Origin: Bacillota bacterium
GTDB lineage: Bacteria > Bacillota > Clostridia > Lachnospirales > Lachnospiraceae
Assembly (NCBI GenBank): GCA_023434365.1
Contig: JAEYSV010000002.1
Coordinates: 93,891 to 157,890, forward strand
DNA: 64,000 bases
Direction of reading: 5' to 3'
Shown: piece after piece, positions 53,907 to 64,000 of the stretch
How the letters are laid out: each line of letters begins with the position of its first letter
Numbering within the stretch: position 1 is the first letter of the stretch
Translations under genes and position numbers: made by a program
Notes under the pieces: generated by a model
What the model saw: only the letters and a program-made list of their open reading frames with translations
What the model was told of the DNA's origin: nothing
Databases searched by the model: none

Positions 53907-54926
53907 TTAGAACTGCTTTAAGAAACGAACATCGTTTTCAAATAGCAATCTCATGTCATCAATCTCATATTTTAATAAGGCAATACGCTCTAAACCAACA
54001 CCGAACGCAAATCCACTGTATTCTTCTGGATCAATACCACTCATTTTCAGCACTTTTGGATGTACCATTCCACAGCCTAAGATTTCAATCCAGCCAGAAC
54101 CTTTACAGAAACGGCATCCACTTCCACCACATTTGAAGCAGCTTACATCCACTTCAGCACTTGGCTCTGTGAATGGGAAATGATGTGGACGGAATTTTAC
54201 TTTTGTGCCTTCTCCAAATAATTCTTTTGCAAACTGTTCCAAGGTTCCTTTTAAGTCAGCAAATGTAATATTTTTATCAACTACTAAGCCTTCAATCTGA
54301 TTGAAACTTGGAGAATGGGTAGCATCCACTTCGTCAGAACGATAAACACGGCCTGGAGCAAGAATACGAATTGGCAGGGTTCCCTTTTCCATTTCATGCA
54401 CTTGTACAGAAGAGGTCTGTGTACGAAGCAATATATTGCTATTAATATAAAACGTATCCTGTTCGTCCTTCGCAGGATGGTTGGCTGGAATATTTAACGC
54501 CTCGAAGTTATAATAATCATACTCTACTTCTGGTCCTTCCACTACCTCATATCCCATTCCAACAAAGATGCGTTCTACTTCTTCTAATGCGATTGTATTT
54601 GGGTGACGATGTCCCATCATTGGTTTCTTTGCTGGTAGGGTTACGTCTATAGTTTCTGTCGTAAGTTTTTCTTCTAGTGCCGCTTTTGCAAGCCTTTCAC
54701 GAACTTCCTCCATCTTATCTTCAATTGCAGTTCGTGCATCATTTACCAATTGTCCTACCATCGGACGTTCCTCTGCAGGTACCTCCTTCATGGACTTTAG
54801 TACCTGTGTCAGTTCCCCTTTTTTTCCAAGAAATGCGACTTTGATTTCATTTAATCCATCCATATCCTTAACAGCTTGAATCTGCGATATGGCATCTTGA
54901 ACGATTTTATTAAGTTTCTCCTTCAT
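53907..54926 (-). CDS. pheS: Phenylalanyl-tRNA synthetase, alpha chain
   Basis: The catalytic alpha subunit charges tRNA-Phe. The 339 residues have an N-terminal coiled coil, then class II motifs: motif 2 RVYRSDEVDATHSP and motif 3 GFAFGVGLERIALL. It is the first gene after a T-box leader at 54982-55257, so uncharged tRNA-Phe should raise its expression. Confidence 0.97.
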   Translation of the reverse strand: MKEKLNKIVQDAISQIQAVKDMDGLNEIKVAFLGKKGELTQVLKSMKEVPAEERPMVGQLVNDARTAIEDKMEEVRERLAKAALEEKLTTETIDVTLPAKKPMMGHRHPNTIALEEVERIFVGMGYEVVEGPEVEYDYYNFEALNIPANHPAKDEQDTFYINSNILLRTQTSSVQVHEMEKGTLPIRILAPGRVYRSDEVDATHSPSFNQIEGLVVDKNITFADLKGTLEQFAKELFGEGTKVKFRPHHFPFTEPSAEVDVSCFKCGGSGCRFCKGSGWIEILGCGMVHPKVLKMSGIDPEEYSGFAFGVGLERIALLKYEIDDMRLLFENDVRFLKQF

Positions 54927-54981
54927 TTACATGCTCCTTTCTAATTACTAACCTAACTTTGATTATTCCCAATCTAAAAAA

Positions 54982-55257
54982 AGGTATAAAAAAAACGCCC
55001 CAATAAAGGGACGGTTATGAATCTCCGCGGTACCACCCTAATTCCTGATAACCTAAATTATCTGGCACTTAAGACTGCGTAACGTACAGTAACGATATAT
55101 CCTACTAAATGGTTCAGATATATGGCTCCGGTGGGAAATTCAGTTATTTACTTAACTTAAAGAAGCTTTCAGCCGGCGACTTCTTCTCTCTGCAAGGAAT
55201 AAATAACCTTTTGCGATCACTCGCACTCACTTTCATAGCCTTTTACCTATATAGCTA
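54982..55257 (-). promoter_or_regulatory. T-box leader of pheST
   Basis: On the minus strand, AGGGTGGTACCGCGG (55025-55039) is the T-box sequence that pairs with the tRNA acceptor end. A terminator, CGTCCC paired with GGGGCG (54996-55013) and followed by eight T, lies next to it. The Stem I region holds GAATTTC, so a likely UUC (Phe) specifier lies at 55135-55137. Function is known for the family; the specifier is inferred. Confidence 0.93.
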
Positions 55258-55263
55258 TCAATT

Positions 55264-55291
55264 ATCATACCATAATTTCCTTGCTTGTCAA
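55264..55291 (-). promoter_or_regulatory. Promoter of the pheST leader
   Basis: TTGACA (55286-55291) and TATGAT (55264-55269) on the minus strand are spaced by 16 bases, just before the T-box. Confidence 0.65.
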
Positions 55292-55413
55292 GGCTTTTTC
55301 CCTTATTATACCGTAATTGTAATTCCTATAAGCCTTATTATTTTCTTCATAATATGCATATGCTATAATTAAGTTAATGTTCAAACGAGATGAATCAGTA
55401 AGGAGGGTAAACT

Positions 55414-56244
55414 ATGGTTTTAACAAAATACTATAAAAAGCTCAAAGCTCCAATGGATAAAGTAAAAGATGATATGGTCGCGGTCTTTTCTGCTCAGGCA
55501 GCCTTTTTTATTATTATATCCTTTTTTCCCTTTCTGATGCTGTTACTTACCCTATTACGGTACCTGCCAGTAGATGCTAAAACACTTTTGAACGCATTTA
55601 CCTCCATGCTACCAAAAGCAATTCATGATATCATTGGAGGTATCATTAACGATATTTATCATAATGCCGGTGCAACGTTATTATCAATTACGGCTATCTC
55701 CGCTCTATGGTCTGCCTCGAAAGGCTTCTTAGCAATTGTGCGTGGAATGAATAGCATTTACGATATCGAAGAAACAAGAAATTTTATTAAACTTCGTTTA
55801 ATGGCTACTTTATACACTCTGATTTTTATTTTCCTTATCCTGGTAACCTTGCTCATACTAGTATTTGGTAATAGCCTTTACCACTGGATTCAAATCCGCC
55901 TTCCGGATATTCAAGGGTTAGCACTATTGATTATCAGTATCCGTACCTTAGTCGCTTTAGCAATCCTTACAATTTTCTTTCTATTGGTTTATATCTTTAT
56001 TCCGGACCGCAAAACAAGACTTCGAGATGAACTACCTGGCGCCATCTTTTCAGCTTGTGGCTGGCTTATAATTTCGTATCTTTATAGTATGTATATAGAC
56101 CAGATGTCAGGAGATTCTCCTATGTATGGAAGCTTAACAGCAATGGTTTTCTTACTATTATGGGTCTATTTTTGTATGTATACCATGTTTCTTGGTGGGG
56201 AGATTAATATGCTACTCAAACATTTTTTCCAAAAAAGAAAGTAA
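55414..56244 (+). CDS. YihY/BrkB-family membrane protein
   Basis: The 276-residue product has about six membrane helices and the family regions AQAAFFIIISFFPFLMLL, SKGFLAIVRGMNSIYD and GALTAMVFLLLWVYF-like (here GSLTAMVFLLLWVYF). It was once called RNase BN, but that was disproved; its function is unclear. AAGGAGGG precedes the ATG. TGCTATAAT (55361-55369) is an extended -10 box. It lies between pheS and the SpoIID gene. Confidence 0.9.
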   Translation: MVLTKYYKKLKAPMDKVKDDMVAVFSAQAAFFIIISFFPFLMLLLTLLRYLPVDAKTLLNAFTSMLPKAIHDIIGGIINDIYHNAGATLLSITAISALWSASKGFLAIVRGMNSIYDIEETRNFIKLRLMATLYTLIFIFLILVTLLILVFGNSLYHWIQIRLPDIQGLALLIISIRTLVALAILTIFFLLVYIFIPDRKTRLRDELPGAIFSACGWLIISYLYSMYIDQMSGDSPMYGSLTAMVFLLLWVYFCMYTMFLGGEINMLLKHFFQKRK

Positions 56245-56271
56245 GAAAGAGTTTAGCTGGCGATGCATTTT

Positions 56272-56310
56272 AATATCATAGGAAATTGTTAAGCAATTTC
56301 CTATGATATT
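56272..56310. repeat. Perfect 17-bp palindrome between converging genes
   Basis: AATATCATAGGAAATTG and its complement surround TTAAG. It has no T-run of its own, but T-rich sequence follows on the plus strand at 56320-56328. The same AGGAAATT...AATTTCCTA core occurs at 63980-64000. Confidence 0.8.
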
Positions 56311-56327
56311 ATACATCTTCTTTTTTT

Positions 56328-58748
56328 TTAGTACATTGTAGCAATCTCAATACCTGTATAATAATGCTTTAGTATCTCTTCATAATCCATCCCAAGTTCC
56401 ACCATCTTTTTGACTCCATTCTGACTCATACCAACACCATGGCCATATCCGCCTCCATATATTTTAATCCCGGTCACCTTCCCATCTGTCGTTACTTCGT
56501 CAATGACAATGAAGGAACTTGGTAACAGACTTAAGTTTCCAACCTCACTACCATCCATTCTGGTTACAACCTGATAGAGTGGTCTTAATAGTTGTCTAAT
56601 AAATGATTCGGATTTGACTCTGATTGTATATTTACTTCCTATCAATTCAAGCTCTGTTGCTAACCCGCTTTTCTCGCGCTTTATGACTGTCATCTTCTTA
56701 ATCTTACCAATTTCATCAATTGGTTTACTTGTAAACTTGCCATCCTTTCCTTTCGTTAAGACATACTCTGGTTTTTTCTCATATATTGATTTCAAATGCT
56801 TCTCAACTATTTCTTGAAGTTCTTTCATCGTAAAAGTTACATTCCACCGAAACCAAGGGAATTCACTATCATACGTATTCTCAACTTTTGACTTAATAAA
56901 AGTTTCAAATTTCGCTTCATCAGAATAATCCACCTCTTTCGTTTTTCCGATTTCCTGAGACTTTCCAACCAAATATGGATGTTCCTCATTACTTAGCCAA
57001 ACATTAGTAACATCAGCTGTATGTCCACAGGAGGTAGAATAATAGTAAGCAAAGATGGACTGACCTTCGTACCACAAAATCTTTCCATACGTCTCCTTTA
57101 CTGCTTGTATGGACTCTTCATTTTCTGCATGATTGTTATAAACCTGAAAGCTCGTACTGTCATCTACATGGGCTCCATAGTTACTACAACTATTGGCTAG
57201 CAAATGATTATATGCATAGCTTCTAGCACAAATCGCCTGTACCTTTAATGCCTCAATTCCATAAGTGGCTGGCATCTCACTTGTTATTACTGCATAAAGA
57301 TATTCCTCGAGCGATAGTTCATTAATTACTACCAATCCTCTTTTCGTAACACTTATCTCAATACTCCCTCGATACGCTGGGACTCCACCGCTTCTAGCAA
57401 CGCTCAATAAGTTGATTTTACCGTCTTCACTGGAAGTTTCTATTTTGATTCTTCCATCCTTCAGCAATTTACTGTTTTTATCAATTGTAATATTTTCCCC
57501 AGCTTTCACTTTCTGTGAACTACTACCATAGGTAATGATCCCGTCACAGGATGTTGTAAACACAATCTTTTTATGATAATAGCTTTTATAGTTTGAATTA
57601 TGAAGCAATACTCGTATATTTTTTGCATGTATAGGTTCTGTGATCAAGGCTGCGCATATTTTCCCATCCGAAATAACAAAATCAGTATTCTTATATCCTA
57701 CTAAAATAGCATTGGTTACTTCCATCATTAACTCATCATAAACCTTATAAACATGAAAATCCTCAGAAAGAGGTAACGATTGGTAGCCTTCAATTTCGAT
57801 CCATTTAGAATCTGCCACTAAAACTTTGCCGGTGATAAGGTCTGGTTTAATCGTAATACTAGTGATTTTTTTATTAACAATTACGATATCTCCAACCTTT
57901 TTTGTTACATCCTCTTTAAGCTCATTGTTAAGCGTAAACCGACGCTCAATCCCATTAATAAACACAGTGATTTTATTGCCATCCTGTCCGGTGATATAAA
58001 CATTATTGATTCTTTTTTGGGCAGTACTTTGACTTGTCAAATAGATAATTTCATTTCCTTTGATATATGCTTGCACGGTGGAATCCAAATAATCATCTAG
58101 ATTTAGTCCATCGCAGCCATACGTATCAGAATCTGCAATAACTACATTTTCTTCTAACGTACTGATATTTTTCTTTGTGCCAAGAATAAATAATTCTTCC
58201 TGACGCACTTTTAATGCGTTTTCAGGCAAATCTTTTTCATAAACCTTTTCACGTAAAAAATGATAAAGTGACAACCAGTCACTTAACGAAATTCTCGTTC
58301 CCACATCGCTATCAAATAAATGAGGATAAGTTTGTTGTAACTGATTCAAATAATCGTGAGCAATTACCGTCAACAGTTCTTTTACTTCCGATCTAGTAAT
58401 CTCCTTCTCAGGTTCAAAAGTGTCCTTTGATAAAATCTCGCACTCTTGTAACCCCATATAAGTCAACCCATTGACATATGGCTTCCACCAGTCAGTTTCG
58501 GCTACATCGTCATATGTAGTTGTCATTTCAAGTTCCAACAGCTCCTCTTTACTATAAGCAAGAAGACTAAGCATTTTTGCAAAATCTTTACGGTCAATTC
58601 CAATTGTTTTACTCCCCTGGCTAACAGGCAGTTCCCCCGAGTCTGTTGAGTCATCTTTCACCCGACCTGCCACATTAGAGACAAAGATAATTAACATTAA
58701 TACCATACAGCTTATAATTAGAATTATTCTTGTTTTATTATTTATCAT
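56328..58748 (-). CDS. Long SpoIID/LytB-type protein
   Basis: SpoIID-type proteins are lytic transglycosylases that cut glycan strands during sporulation, and LytB relatives help amidases. The product is about 806 residues, more than twice the usual length of around 340. It has an N-terminal membrane helix (about 8-28), an SLH-like region (about 45-150), a long extra part, and a SpoIID domain starting near residue 470. That domain has the catalytic glutamate region SEMPATYGIEALKVQAICARSYA (partly quoted), SCGHTADV and GGGYGHGVGMSQNG. ATG 58758-58760 is possible, but it sits directly on AAGGA; 58748 is preferred with caution. Confidence 0.85.
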   Translation of the reverse strand: MINNKTRIILIISCMVLMLIIFVSNVAGRVKDDSTDSGELPVSQGSKTIGIDRKDFAKMLSLLAYSKEELLELEMTTTYDDVAETDWWKPYVNGLTYMGLQECEILSKDTFEPEKEITRSEVKELLTVIAHDYLNQLQQTYPHLFDSDVGTRISLSDWLSLYHFLREKVYEKDLPENALKVRQEELFILGTKKNISTLEENVVIADSDTYGCDGLNLDDYLDSTVQAYIKGNEIIYLTSQSTAQKRINNVYITGQDGNKITVFINGIERRFTLNNELKEDVTKKVGDIVIVNKKITSITIKPDLITGKVLVADSKWIEIEGYQSLPLSEDFHVYKVYDELMMEVTNAILVGYKNTDFVISDGKICAALITEPIHAKNIRVLLHNSNYKSYYHKKIVFTTSCDGIITYGSSSQKVKAGENITIDKNSKLLKDGRIKIETSSEDGKINLLSVARSGGVPAYRGSIEISVTKRGLVVINELSLEEYLYAVITSEMPATYGIEALKVQAICARSYAYNHLLANSCSNYGAHVDDSTSFQVYNNHAENEESIQAVKETYGKILWYEGQSIFAYYYSTSCGHTADVTNVWLSNEEHPYLVGKSQEIGKTKEVDYSDEAKFETFIKSKVENTYDSEFPWFRWNVTFTMKELQEIVEKHLKSIYEKKPEYVLTKGKDGKFTSKPIDEIGKIKKMTVIKREKSGLATELELIGSKYTIRVKSESFIRQLLRPLYQVVTRMDGSEVGNLSLLPSSFIVIDEVTTDGKVTGIKIYGGGYGHGVGMSQNGVKKMVELGMDYEEILKHYYTGIEIATMY

Positions 58749-59126
58749 CTCACTCACCATTCCTTAGTCTGCTTATCATATTATATGAAACAAGCCCTTA
58801 ATTATGTTGGCAACTAACAAATTGGTACCAATACTAATATTACACAAATCATCCAAAATATCCATAACGGATACTTTATTCGATAGCATATACCATTAAT
58901 TAACTATTAGTTTCGCTTATTAAAAAATGATGAATCTACAAATTGACACATATTATCACTTTTGTTAAACTAAACATGTTGTGATAATAAATTGGATATT
59001 TATTGATTGAATTATCGTAGTTTTTTCCAATTAATTACATAAATATCGGAACTTTGGTGCAACTTATTATTAATCTGAATATGCAGTAAACTGCATAACA
59101 ATAGATAAATTCAAGGAGGGTAACAA
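58749..59126. other. Gene-free spacer before the purine permease
   Basis: This A+T-rich stretch holds the promoter at 58943-58971 and a ribosome site. A short GCAGT/ACTGC hairpin lies near 59084. I searched for the purine riboswitch core and did not see it. Confidence 0.6.
58943..58971 (+). promoter_or_regulatory. Candidate promoter of the purine permease
   Basis: TTGACA (58943-58948) and TAAACT (58966-58971) are spaced by 17 bases, 155 bases before the start codon. Confidence 0.55.
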
Positions 59127-60588
<1,462 letters not shown>

Positions 60589-60590
60589 TA

Positions 60591-60634
60591 AAACAGCGAT
60601 AAGAAACGCTTTCGTTTCTTATCGCTGTTTTTTT
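60591..60634 (+). terminator. Terminator of the purine permease gene
   Basis: An 18-bp stem (60591-60608 with 60613-60630) with a four-base loop is followed by a T-run. Confidence 0.93.
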
Positions 60635-60701
60635 CTTATTGAAAGATATCCTATTCTGTTCAAGCAGATATTCGTATTCCGCTTTGCTACATGCTCATAA
60701 C

Positions 60702-61472
60702 CTATTTTAATATTTTAATCTTTCCAATCAAAGGAATTTCTTTTGCTTTTCCAGTTGCTGCATTGATAATCCCCAAGATACAGAAAACACTAATCACAAT
60801 CATTACAAGCCAAATAAGTAACATAAGAGGCCATGGAGTGTAGCGATATTCAAAAATACCCCATGGGTCTGATTTTTTAAATGGAAGCATTACAATAATA
60901 AAAGAAAATATACTTCCACAAATTGATAATAGGAACGTGTTAAACCCCTGCTTTACATGATACTGTGCAAATGGTGACTGTTTAGCTGCAAAACATGGAA
61001 TTAGCCATAGCAAGCCAAGATACGCTAATACAGCCATCAATTTATTCTGAGCAATATCTTGTGGATGGAACATTGCAGTGCTATCAGGAGTATTCATAAA
61101 GGACGGAGTCTGAACTCCATATGTATTTTGATTATAGCCTTGATACCCTTGTTGTGGTGGTATATTCATCTGTCCCTGGTTATTCTGCTGTGGCTCACCA
61201 TTCATTGGACCAGAATAATTCTGCTGTGGTTGTCCGTTCATTGCTCCTTGGTTATAATACTGTGGTTGACCATTTACCTGTTGTCCCGCATTAAATTGTT
61301 GTGGCTGACCGTATGCTGATCCTGAGTTAAACTGCTGTGGTTGTCCAGTGGTTGTACCAGCGTTATATTGCGCTGTACCTACATTGTTATTACCTGATAT
61401 CGGATTCTGACAATTTGGACATGCCCCTGCACCCTCCGGTATCATTGTACCGCATTTTGAACAAAAAGCCAT
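60702..61472 (-). CDS. Zinc-ribbon membrane protein with Gln-rich repeats
   Basis: The 256-residue product starts with a zinc ribbon (CSKCG at 4-8, CPNCQ at 18-22). About 100 residues of Gln, Asn, Gly and Pro repeats follow (GQPQQ and YNAG types). The end has about three membrane helices with charged loops and resembles DUF4870/Tic20-like proteins. GGAGG precedes the ATG. No enzyme motif is visible. Function unknown. Confidence 0.75.
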   Translation of the reverse strand: MAFCSKCGTMIPEGAGACPNCQNPISGNNNVGTAQYNAGTTTGQPQQFNSGSAYGQPQQFNAGQQVNGQPQYYNQGAMNGQPQQNYSGPMNGEPQQNNQGQMNIPPQQGYQGYNQNTYGVQTPSFMNTPDSTAMFHPQDIAQNKLMAVLAYLGLLWLIPCFAAKQSPFAQYHVKQGFNTFLLSICGSIFSFIIVMLPFKKSDPWGIFEYRYTPWPLMLLIWLVMIVISVFCILGIINAATGKAKEIPLIGKIKILK

Positions 61473-61634
61473 TAAAATGCCTCCTTTACAATATATAATA
61501 GTGCTTACAGAACATTATATAAAGCTCTATCAATTTCTATTCAAAAAATGTCCTGATATTGTAATTTTAGCTTGTTTTCCAAATATTGTCAAATATATTT
61601 GAAAAAAAGCCCATGTTTCAGTCAGAAAATAAGA

Positions 61635-61674
61635 AGAGGACTTTATCAGAAATATTACTCTGATAAAATCCTCT
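61635..61674 (-). terminator. Terminator of dapA-dapB
   Basis: A 16-bp stem (61635-61650 with 61659-61674, one mismatch) with an eight-base loop lies just after the dapB stop on the minus strand. Confidence 0.8.
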
Positions 61675-61684
61675 ATTTATTATT

Positions 61685-62443
61685 TTATCCTTCAATAACA
61701 TCATGCATATTATACATACCAGGTTTCTTTCCTGCTAGATACTTTGCTGCACTAATGGCTCCTTTAGCAAACACTGCTTTCGAATAAGCCGAGTGTTTAA
61801 ACTCAATCACCTCATCGATTCCGGCAAAAATAACCTCATGTTCACCTACAATCGTTCCACCACGTACGGCGCTAATCCCTAGCTCCTTTTTATCACGTTT
61901 TTCTCTTACATGGGAGCGGTCGTACACATATTCGTAACTGTTATTAAATTCTTCATTAATAGCATCTGCCAAAGCTAACGCTGTTCCACTTGGTGCATCT
62001 ACCTTTAAATTATGGTGACGCTCCACTATTTCTATATCATAACCTGCCCCCGCAAGTACTTTAGCTGCTTCCTTAAGGAGTTTGAACATAGTATTAATTC
62101 CAAGCGACATATTGGCAGATCGTAAAATTGGGATATAAGCAATACTTTGTGATACCAAATCCAGTTGTTCCTCTGTTAATCCAGTTGTACATAAGACAAT
62201 AGGAAGCTTCTTACTAATCGCTCCAGAAAGCAGAGAATCAATTGCTGCCGAATTCGTAAAATCTATAATAACATCAGCTTCTTCCCTGCAACTACTCAGA
62301 GATTGATAGACAGGGTAAGGACATTTGCCATTATCATATGGATCTATTCCAGCAACTATCGTGCATTCCTCGTCTTTCCCTACCAAATCCGTTATTACCT
62401 GGCCCATATGGCCACAGCAGCCATGCATAATAATTTTAATCAT
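61685..62443 (-). CDS. dapB: 4-hydroxy-tetrahydrodipicolinate reductase
   Basis: DapB reduces the dihydrodipicolinate precursor on the way to lysine and diaminopimelate for peptidoglycan. The 252 residues have the NAD(P)H-binding HGCCGHMGQVI at 7-17, VDFTNSAAI-like IDFTNSAAI, and the substrate-binding ERHHNLKVDAPSGTALALA. It starts 44 bases after dapA. Both are under the upstream lysine riboswitch. Confidence 0.96.
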   Translation of the reverse strand: MIKIIMHGCCGHMGQVITDLVGKDEECTIVAGIDPYDNGKCPYPVYQSLSSCREEADVIIDFTNSAAIDSLLSGAISKKLPIVLCTTGLTEEQLDLVSQSIAYIPILRSANMSLGINTMFKLLKEAAKVLAGAGYDIEIVERHHNLKVDAPSGTALALADAINEEFNNSYEYVYDRSHVREKRDKKELGISAVRGGTIVGEHEVIFAGIDEVIEFKHSAYSKAVFAKGAISAAKYLAGKKPGMYNMHDVIEG

Positions 62444-62487
62444 GTTTATTCCCTCTCTGTTTCTTCTTAGTTTATCTCCAGATTACT

Positions 62488-63378
62488 TTAGATTACCTTC
62501 ACGCCTACATTAATTAATTCCTGATATAGTTTTTTCGCATTGTCTTCTTCCATCTCAGTAAGTGGAGCACGAAGCATTCCTGCATTCATACCCATAAACT
62601 GCATAGCCTTTTTCACAGGAATAGGGTTAACTTCTGAAAACAGCGCTTTGATTAATGGGATATATTTCAACTGTAACTCAAGACTCTTAAGGGTATCCCC
62701 TGCTAGGTATTTCGCTACAATATTATGTGTTTCTTCTGGTAAAATATTCGCTAGTACACTAATAACACCTTTTCCGCCAAGAGACATGATTGGTACAATC
62801 TGATCGTCATTTCCAGAATAAAGATCAATCTCTCCGTATGTTTTTTGCATCACTTCTGCTACAAAACCAATATCCCCGGTAGCTTCTTTGACTCCAACAA
62901 TATTATCAACTGTTTTAACTAGTGTTGATATCGTGGACGCTTGCATACTGCATCCTGTTCTTCCCGGTATATTATAGAGAATAACCGGTATATCGATACT
63001 TCCTGCTACCTGGGTAAAATGAGCAATCAGCCCTTTTTGAGTAGCCTTATTATAGTATGGAGTAACCACTAATACTCCATCTGCACCGTAATCTCTTGCT
63101 TCCTTAGACAGATACATTGCTGTCGCTGTACAATTTGAACCGGTCCCCGCTATTACTGGAACTCTTTTTGCTGTACGCGCCACTGCTACCCTGATACATT
63201 CAAGATGTTCTTCATGAGTCAAGGTGGAAGCCTCTCCTGTGGTACCGCAAACTATAATTGCATCTGTTTTGTTTTCAATCTGAAAATCAATTAATTGTTC
63301 CAATCTCGCATAATCAACCTCCAGATTTTCTTTCATAGGTGTTACAATTGCAACACCAGCACCTGTAAATATTGACAT
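62488..63378 (-). CDS. dapA: 4-hydroxy-tetrahydrodipicolinate synthase
   Basis: DapA condenses pyruvate with aspartate semialdehyde, the first step committed to diaminopimelate and lysine. The 296-residue protein has VCGTTGEASTL early, YNIPGRTG with the conserved Tyr in the middle, and the Schiff-base lysine in IVGVKEATGD. The ATG at 63376-63378 follows TAGGAGG. A longer open frame to 63432 runs into the riboswitch terminator and is rejected. Confidence 0.96.
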   Translation of the reverse strand: MSIFTGAGVAIVTPMKENLEVDYARLEQLIDFQIENKTDAIIVCGTTGEASTLTHEEHLECIRVAVARTAKRVPVIAGTGSNCTATAMYLSKEARDYGADGVLVVTPYYNKATQKGLIAHFTQVAGSIDIPVILYNIPGRTGCSMQASTISTLVKTVDNIVGVKEATGDIGFVAEVMQKTYGEIDLYSGNDDQIVPIMSLGGKGVISVLANILPEETHNIVAKYLAGDTLKSLELQLKYIPLIKALFSEVNPIPVKKAMQFMGMNAGMLRAPLTEMEEDNAKKLYQELINVGVKVI

Positions 63379-63416
63379 ATTTAACCTCCTAAATAGAATT
63401 AGCGATACATGGACAA

Positions 63417-63649
63417 AAGAAAAAGCCGACAAAGTGTCGACTCCTAAAGAATTCTATCATAAAAAAGGATAAATAATTCTTTAGGTAGCACTCCATCAAT
63501 GGAATTGATGACAGTCATAGGGTTATTCACCACATGCCCAGGAACAGCACTCTCAGGTTAGCTGAACCTTCGGCATTTTTTCCTTTTAACTACATTCTAC
63601 TATGCCTGAACATATCCTGTAGTCTACTCTTAAAAAATGCGCCTCTACC
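63417..63649 (-). promoter_or_regulatory. Lysine riboswitch of dapA-dapB
   Basis: On the minus strand, GGTAGAGGCGCA (P1 5' side, near 63649) pairs with GTGCTACC (near 63484). Conserved ATGCCGAAGG and CTGTCATC segments lie between. The expression part holds CTAAAGAATT paired with AATTCTTTAG, which shares its end with P1, and a terminator GTCGACA/TGTCGGC with a T-run (63417-63441). Lysine binding should end transcription. Family recognition from memory. Confidence 0.9.
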
Positions 63650-63721
63650 AATAAAGTTATTTTCTTTATGTATCAATTTAACAAGTAACTACTTTTGACC
63701 AAGTGTCAAAAGCTTTTGATA

Positions 63722-63750
63722 ATCATAGCATTTGTAATATGGTTTGTCAA
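63722..63750 (-). promoter_or_regulatory. Promoter of the dap operon
   Basis: TTGACA (63745-63750) and TATGAT (63722-63727) on the minus strand are 17 bases apart, with the start expected near 63715. Confidence 0.75.
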
Positions 63751-63881
63751 TACGTTGTTGGAGGCATTTTTTAATAGGAATATCTTATTCTTTTTATAAT
63801 ACTATTATATTAAAAACCACCATAATGTTTACAATCCTACTAATTCACTTATTAATATGAGAGTGTTTATATTACAAGAAA

Positions 63882-64000
63882 GAGTTTCGCTAGCGAAACT
63901 CTCCGCCTGCGGCGGGTCGCTTAGGCGACATTTTTCATTTCCGCCGCAGTGCGATCCTCGCGGAGCGTTTTTTATGATATAGGAAATTAGCAATTTCCTA
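63882..64000. repeat. GC-rich palindromic repeat cluster at the window end
   Basis: GAGTTTCGCTAGCGAAACTC (63882-63901), GTCGCTTAGGCGAC (63916-63929), ATCCTCGCGGAG (63954-63965) and TAGGAAATTAGCAATTTCCTA (ending at 64000) follow one another. The element probably continues beyond the window. It resembles sequence at 27009-27120 and 56272-56310. Confidence 0.75.

Noticed and set aside
55109..55372. A plus-strand open frame of 87 residues
   Set aside because: It is the complement of the T-box leader and its promoter.
58800..59126. A purine riboswitch before the NCS2 permease
   Set aside because: I could not find the conserved three-way-junction core; only a promoter and a short hairpin are visible.
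63379..63432. A longer start for dapA
   Set aside because: It lies on the riboswitch terminator, and TAGGAGG fits the later ATG.

Overview
This window looks like chromosome of a low-GC, endospore-forming clostridium, most probably a member of the Lachnospiraceae related to Lachnoclostridium (Clostridium) phytofermentans. That placement is inference. The support is the A+T-rich sequence, strong AGGAGG ribosome sites, sigma-A type promoters, an alpha/beta-type spore protein, SleB-like and SpoIID-like proteins, AddAB instead of RecBCD, a T-box in front of pheST and a lysine riboswitch in front of dapA. I found no phage, IS element, CRISPR array, tRNA or rRNA. Nearly all genes lie on the minus strand; seven lie on the plus strand (LUD, TspO, DUF6512, SASP, 23132, Ig-like, YihY and the purine permease make eight counting the permease).

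Layout. 1-3.5 kb: a topB fragment cut by the window edge, then a plus-strand LUD/TspO/DUF6512 group. 3.5-12.6 kb: housekeeping genes on the minus strand, read from high to low coordinates: methyltransferase, hslO, a NifS-type desulfurase, a TtcA-family enzyme, fruK-like kinase, HPr, PTS enzyme I, a TauE-type exporter and glyA. The HPr carries Arg at position 46, where the regulatory serine normally sits. 12.9-15.1 kb: a one-component regulator joining a LacI-like sensor to a LytTR domain, then a spore protein. 15.2-22.6 kb: addB-addA. 22.7-23.0 kb: a degenerate tandem repeat. 23.1-26.8 kb: a small membrane-anchored protein, and nadE, a DegV protein and a small acidic protein. 27.1-27.4 kb: a 6S RNA gene with its promoter and terminator. 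27.4-34 kb: a two-component pair divergent from a secreted Ig-like protein, a thioesterase, thrC and a SleB-like hydrolase.

34.2-49.0 kb is the most distinctive part: ten closely packed genes in one apparent operon. In order they encode a response regulator, a histidine kinase, a large GldG-like surface protein, an ABC ATPase and permease, a membrane protein with Gly-Gln-Gln repeats, a MoxR ATPase, a DUF58 protein and two membrane VWA proteins. A promoter with three ATTAAG direct repeats just upstream of a TATAAT box precedes it, which suggests autoregulation. The set reads as a signal-responsive cell-envelope machine of unknown function.

49.3-64 kb: a VanZ pair, an unknown coiled-coil membrane protein, pheST with its T-box, a YihY protein, a long SpoIID/LytB protein, a purine permease whose stop codon begins a (TAA)13 tract, a zinc-ribbon membrane protein, and dapA-dapB under a lysine riboswitch. 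Palindromic intergenic repeats that resemble one another occur near 27.07, 56.29 and 63.9-64.0 kb.
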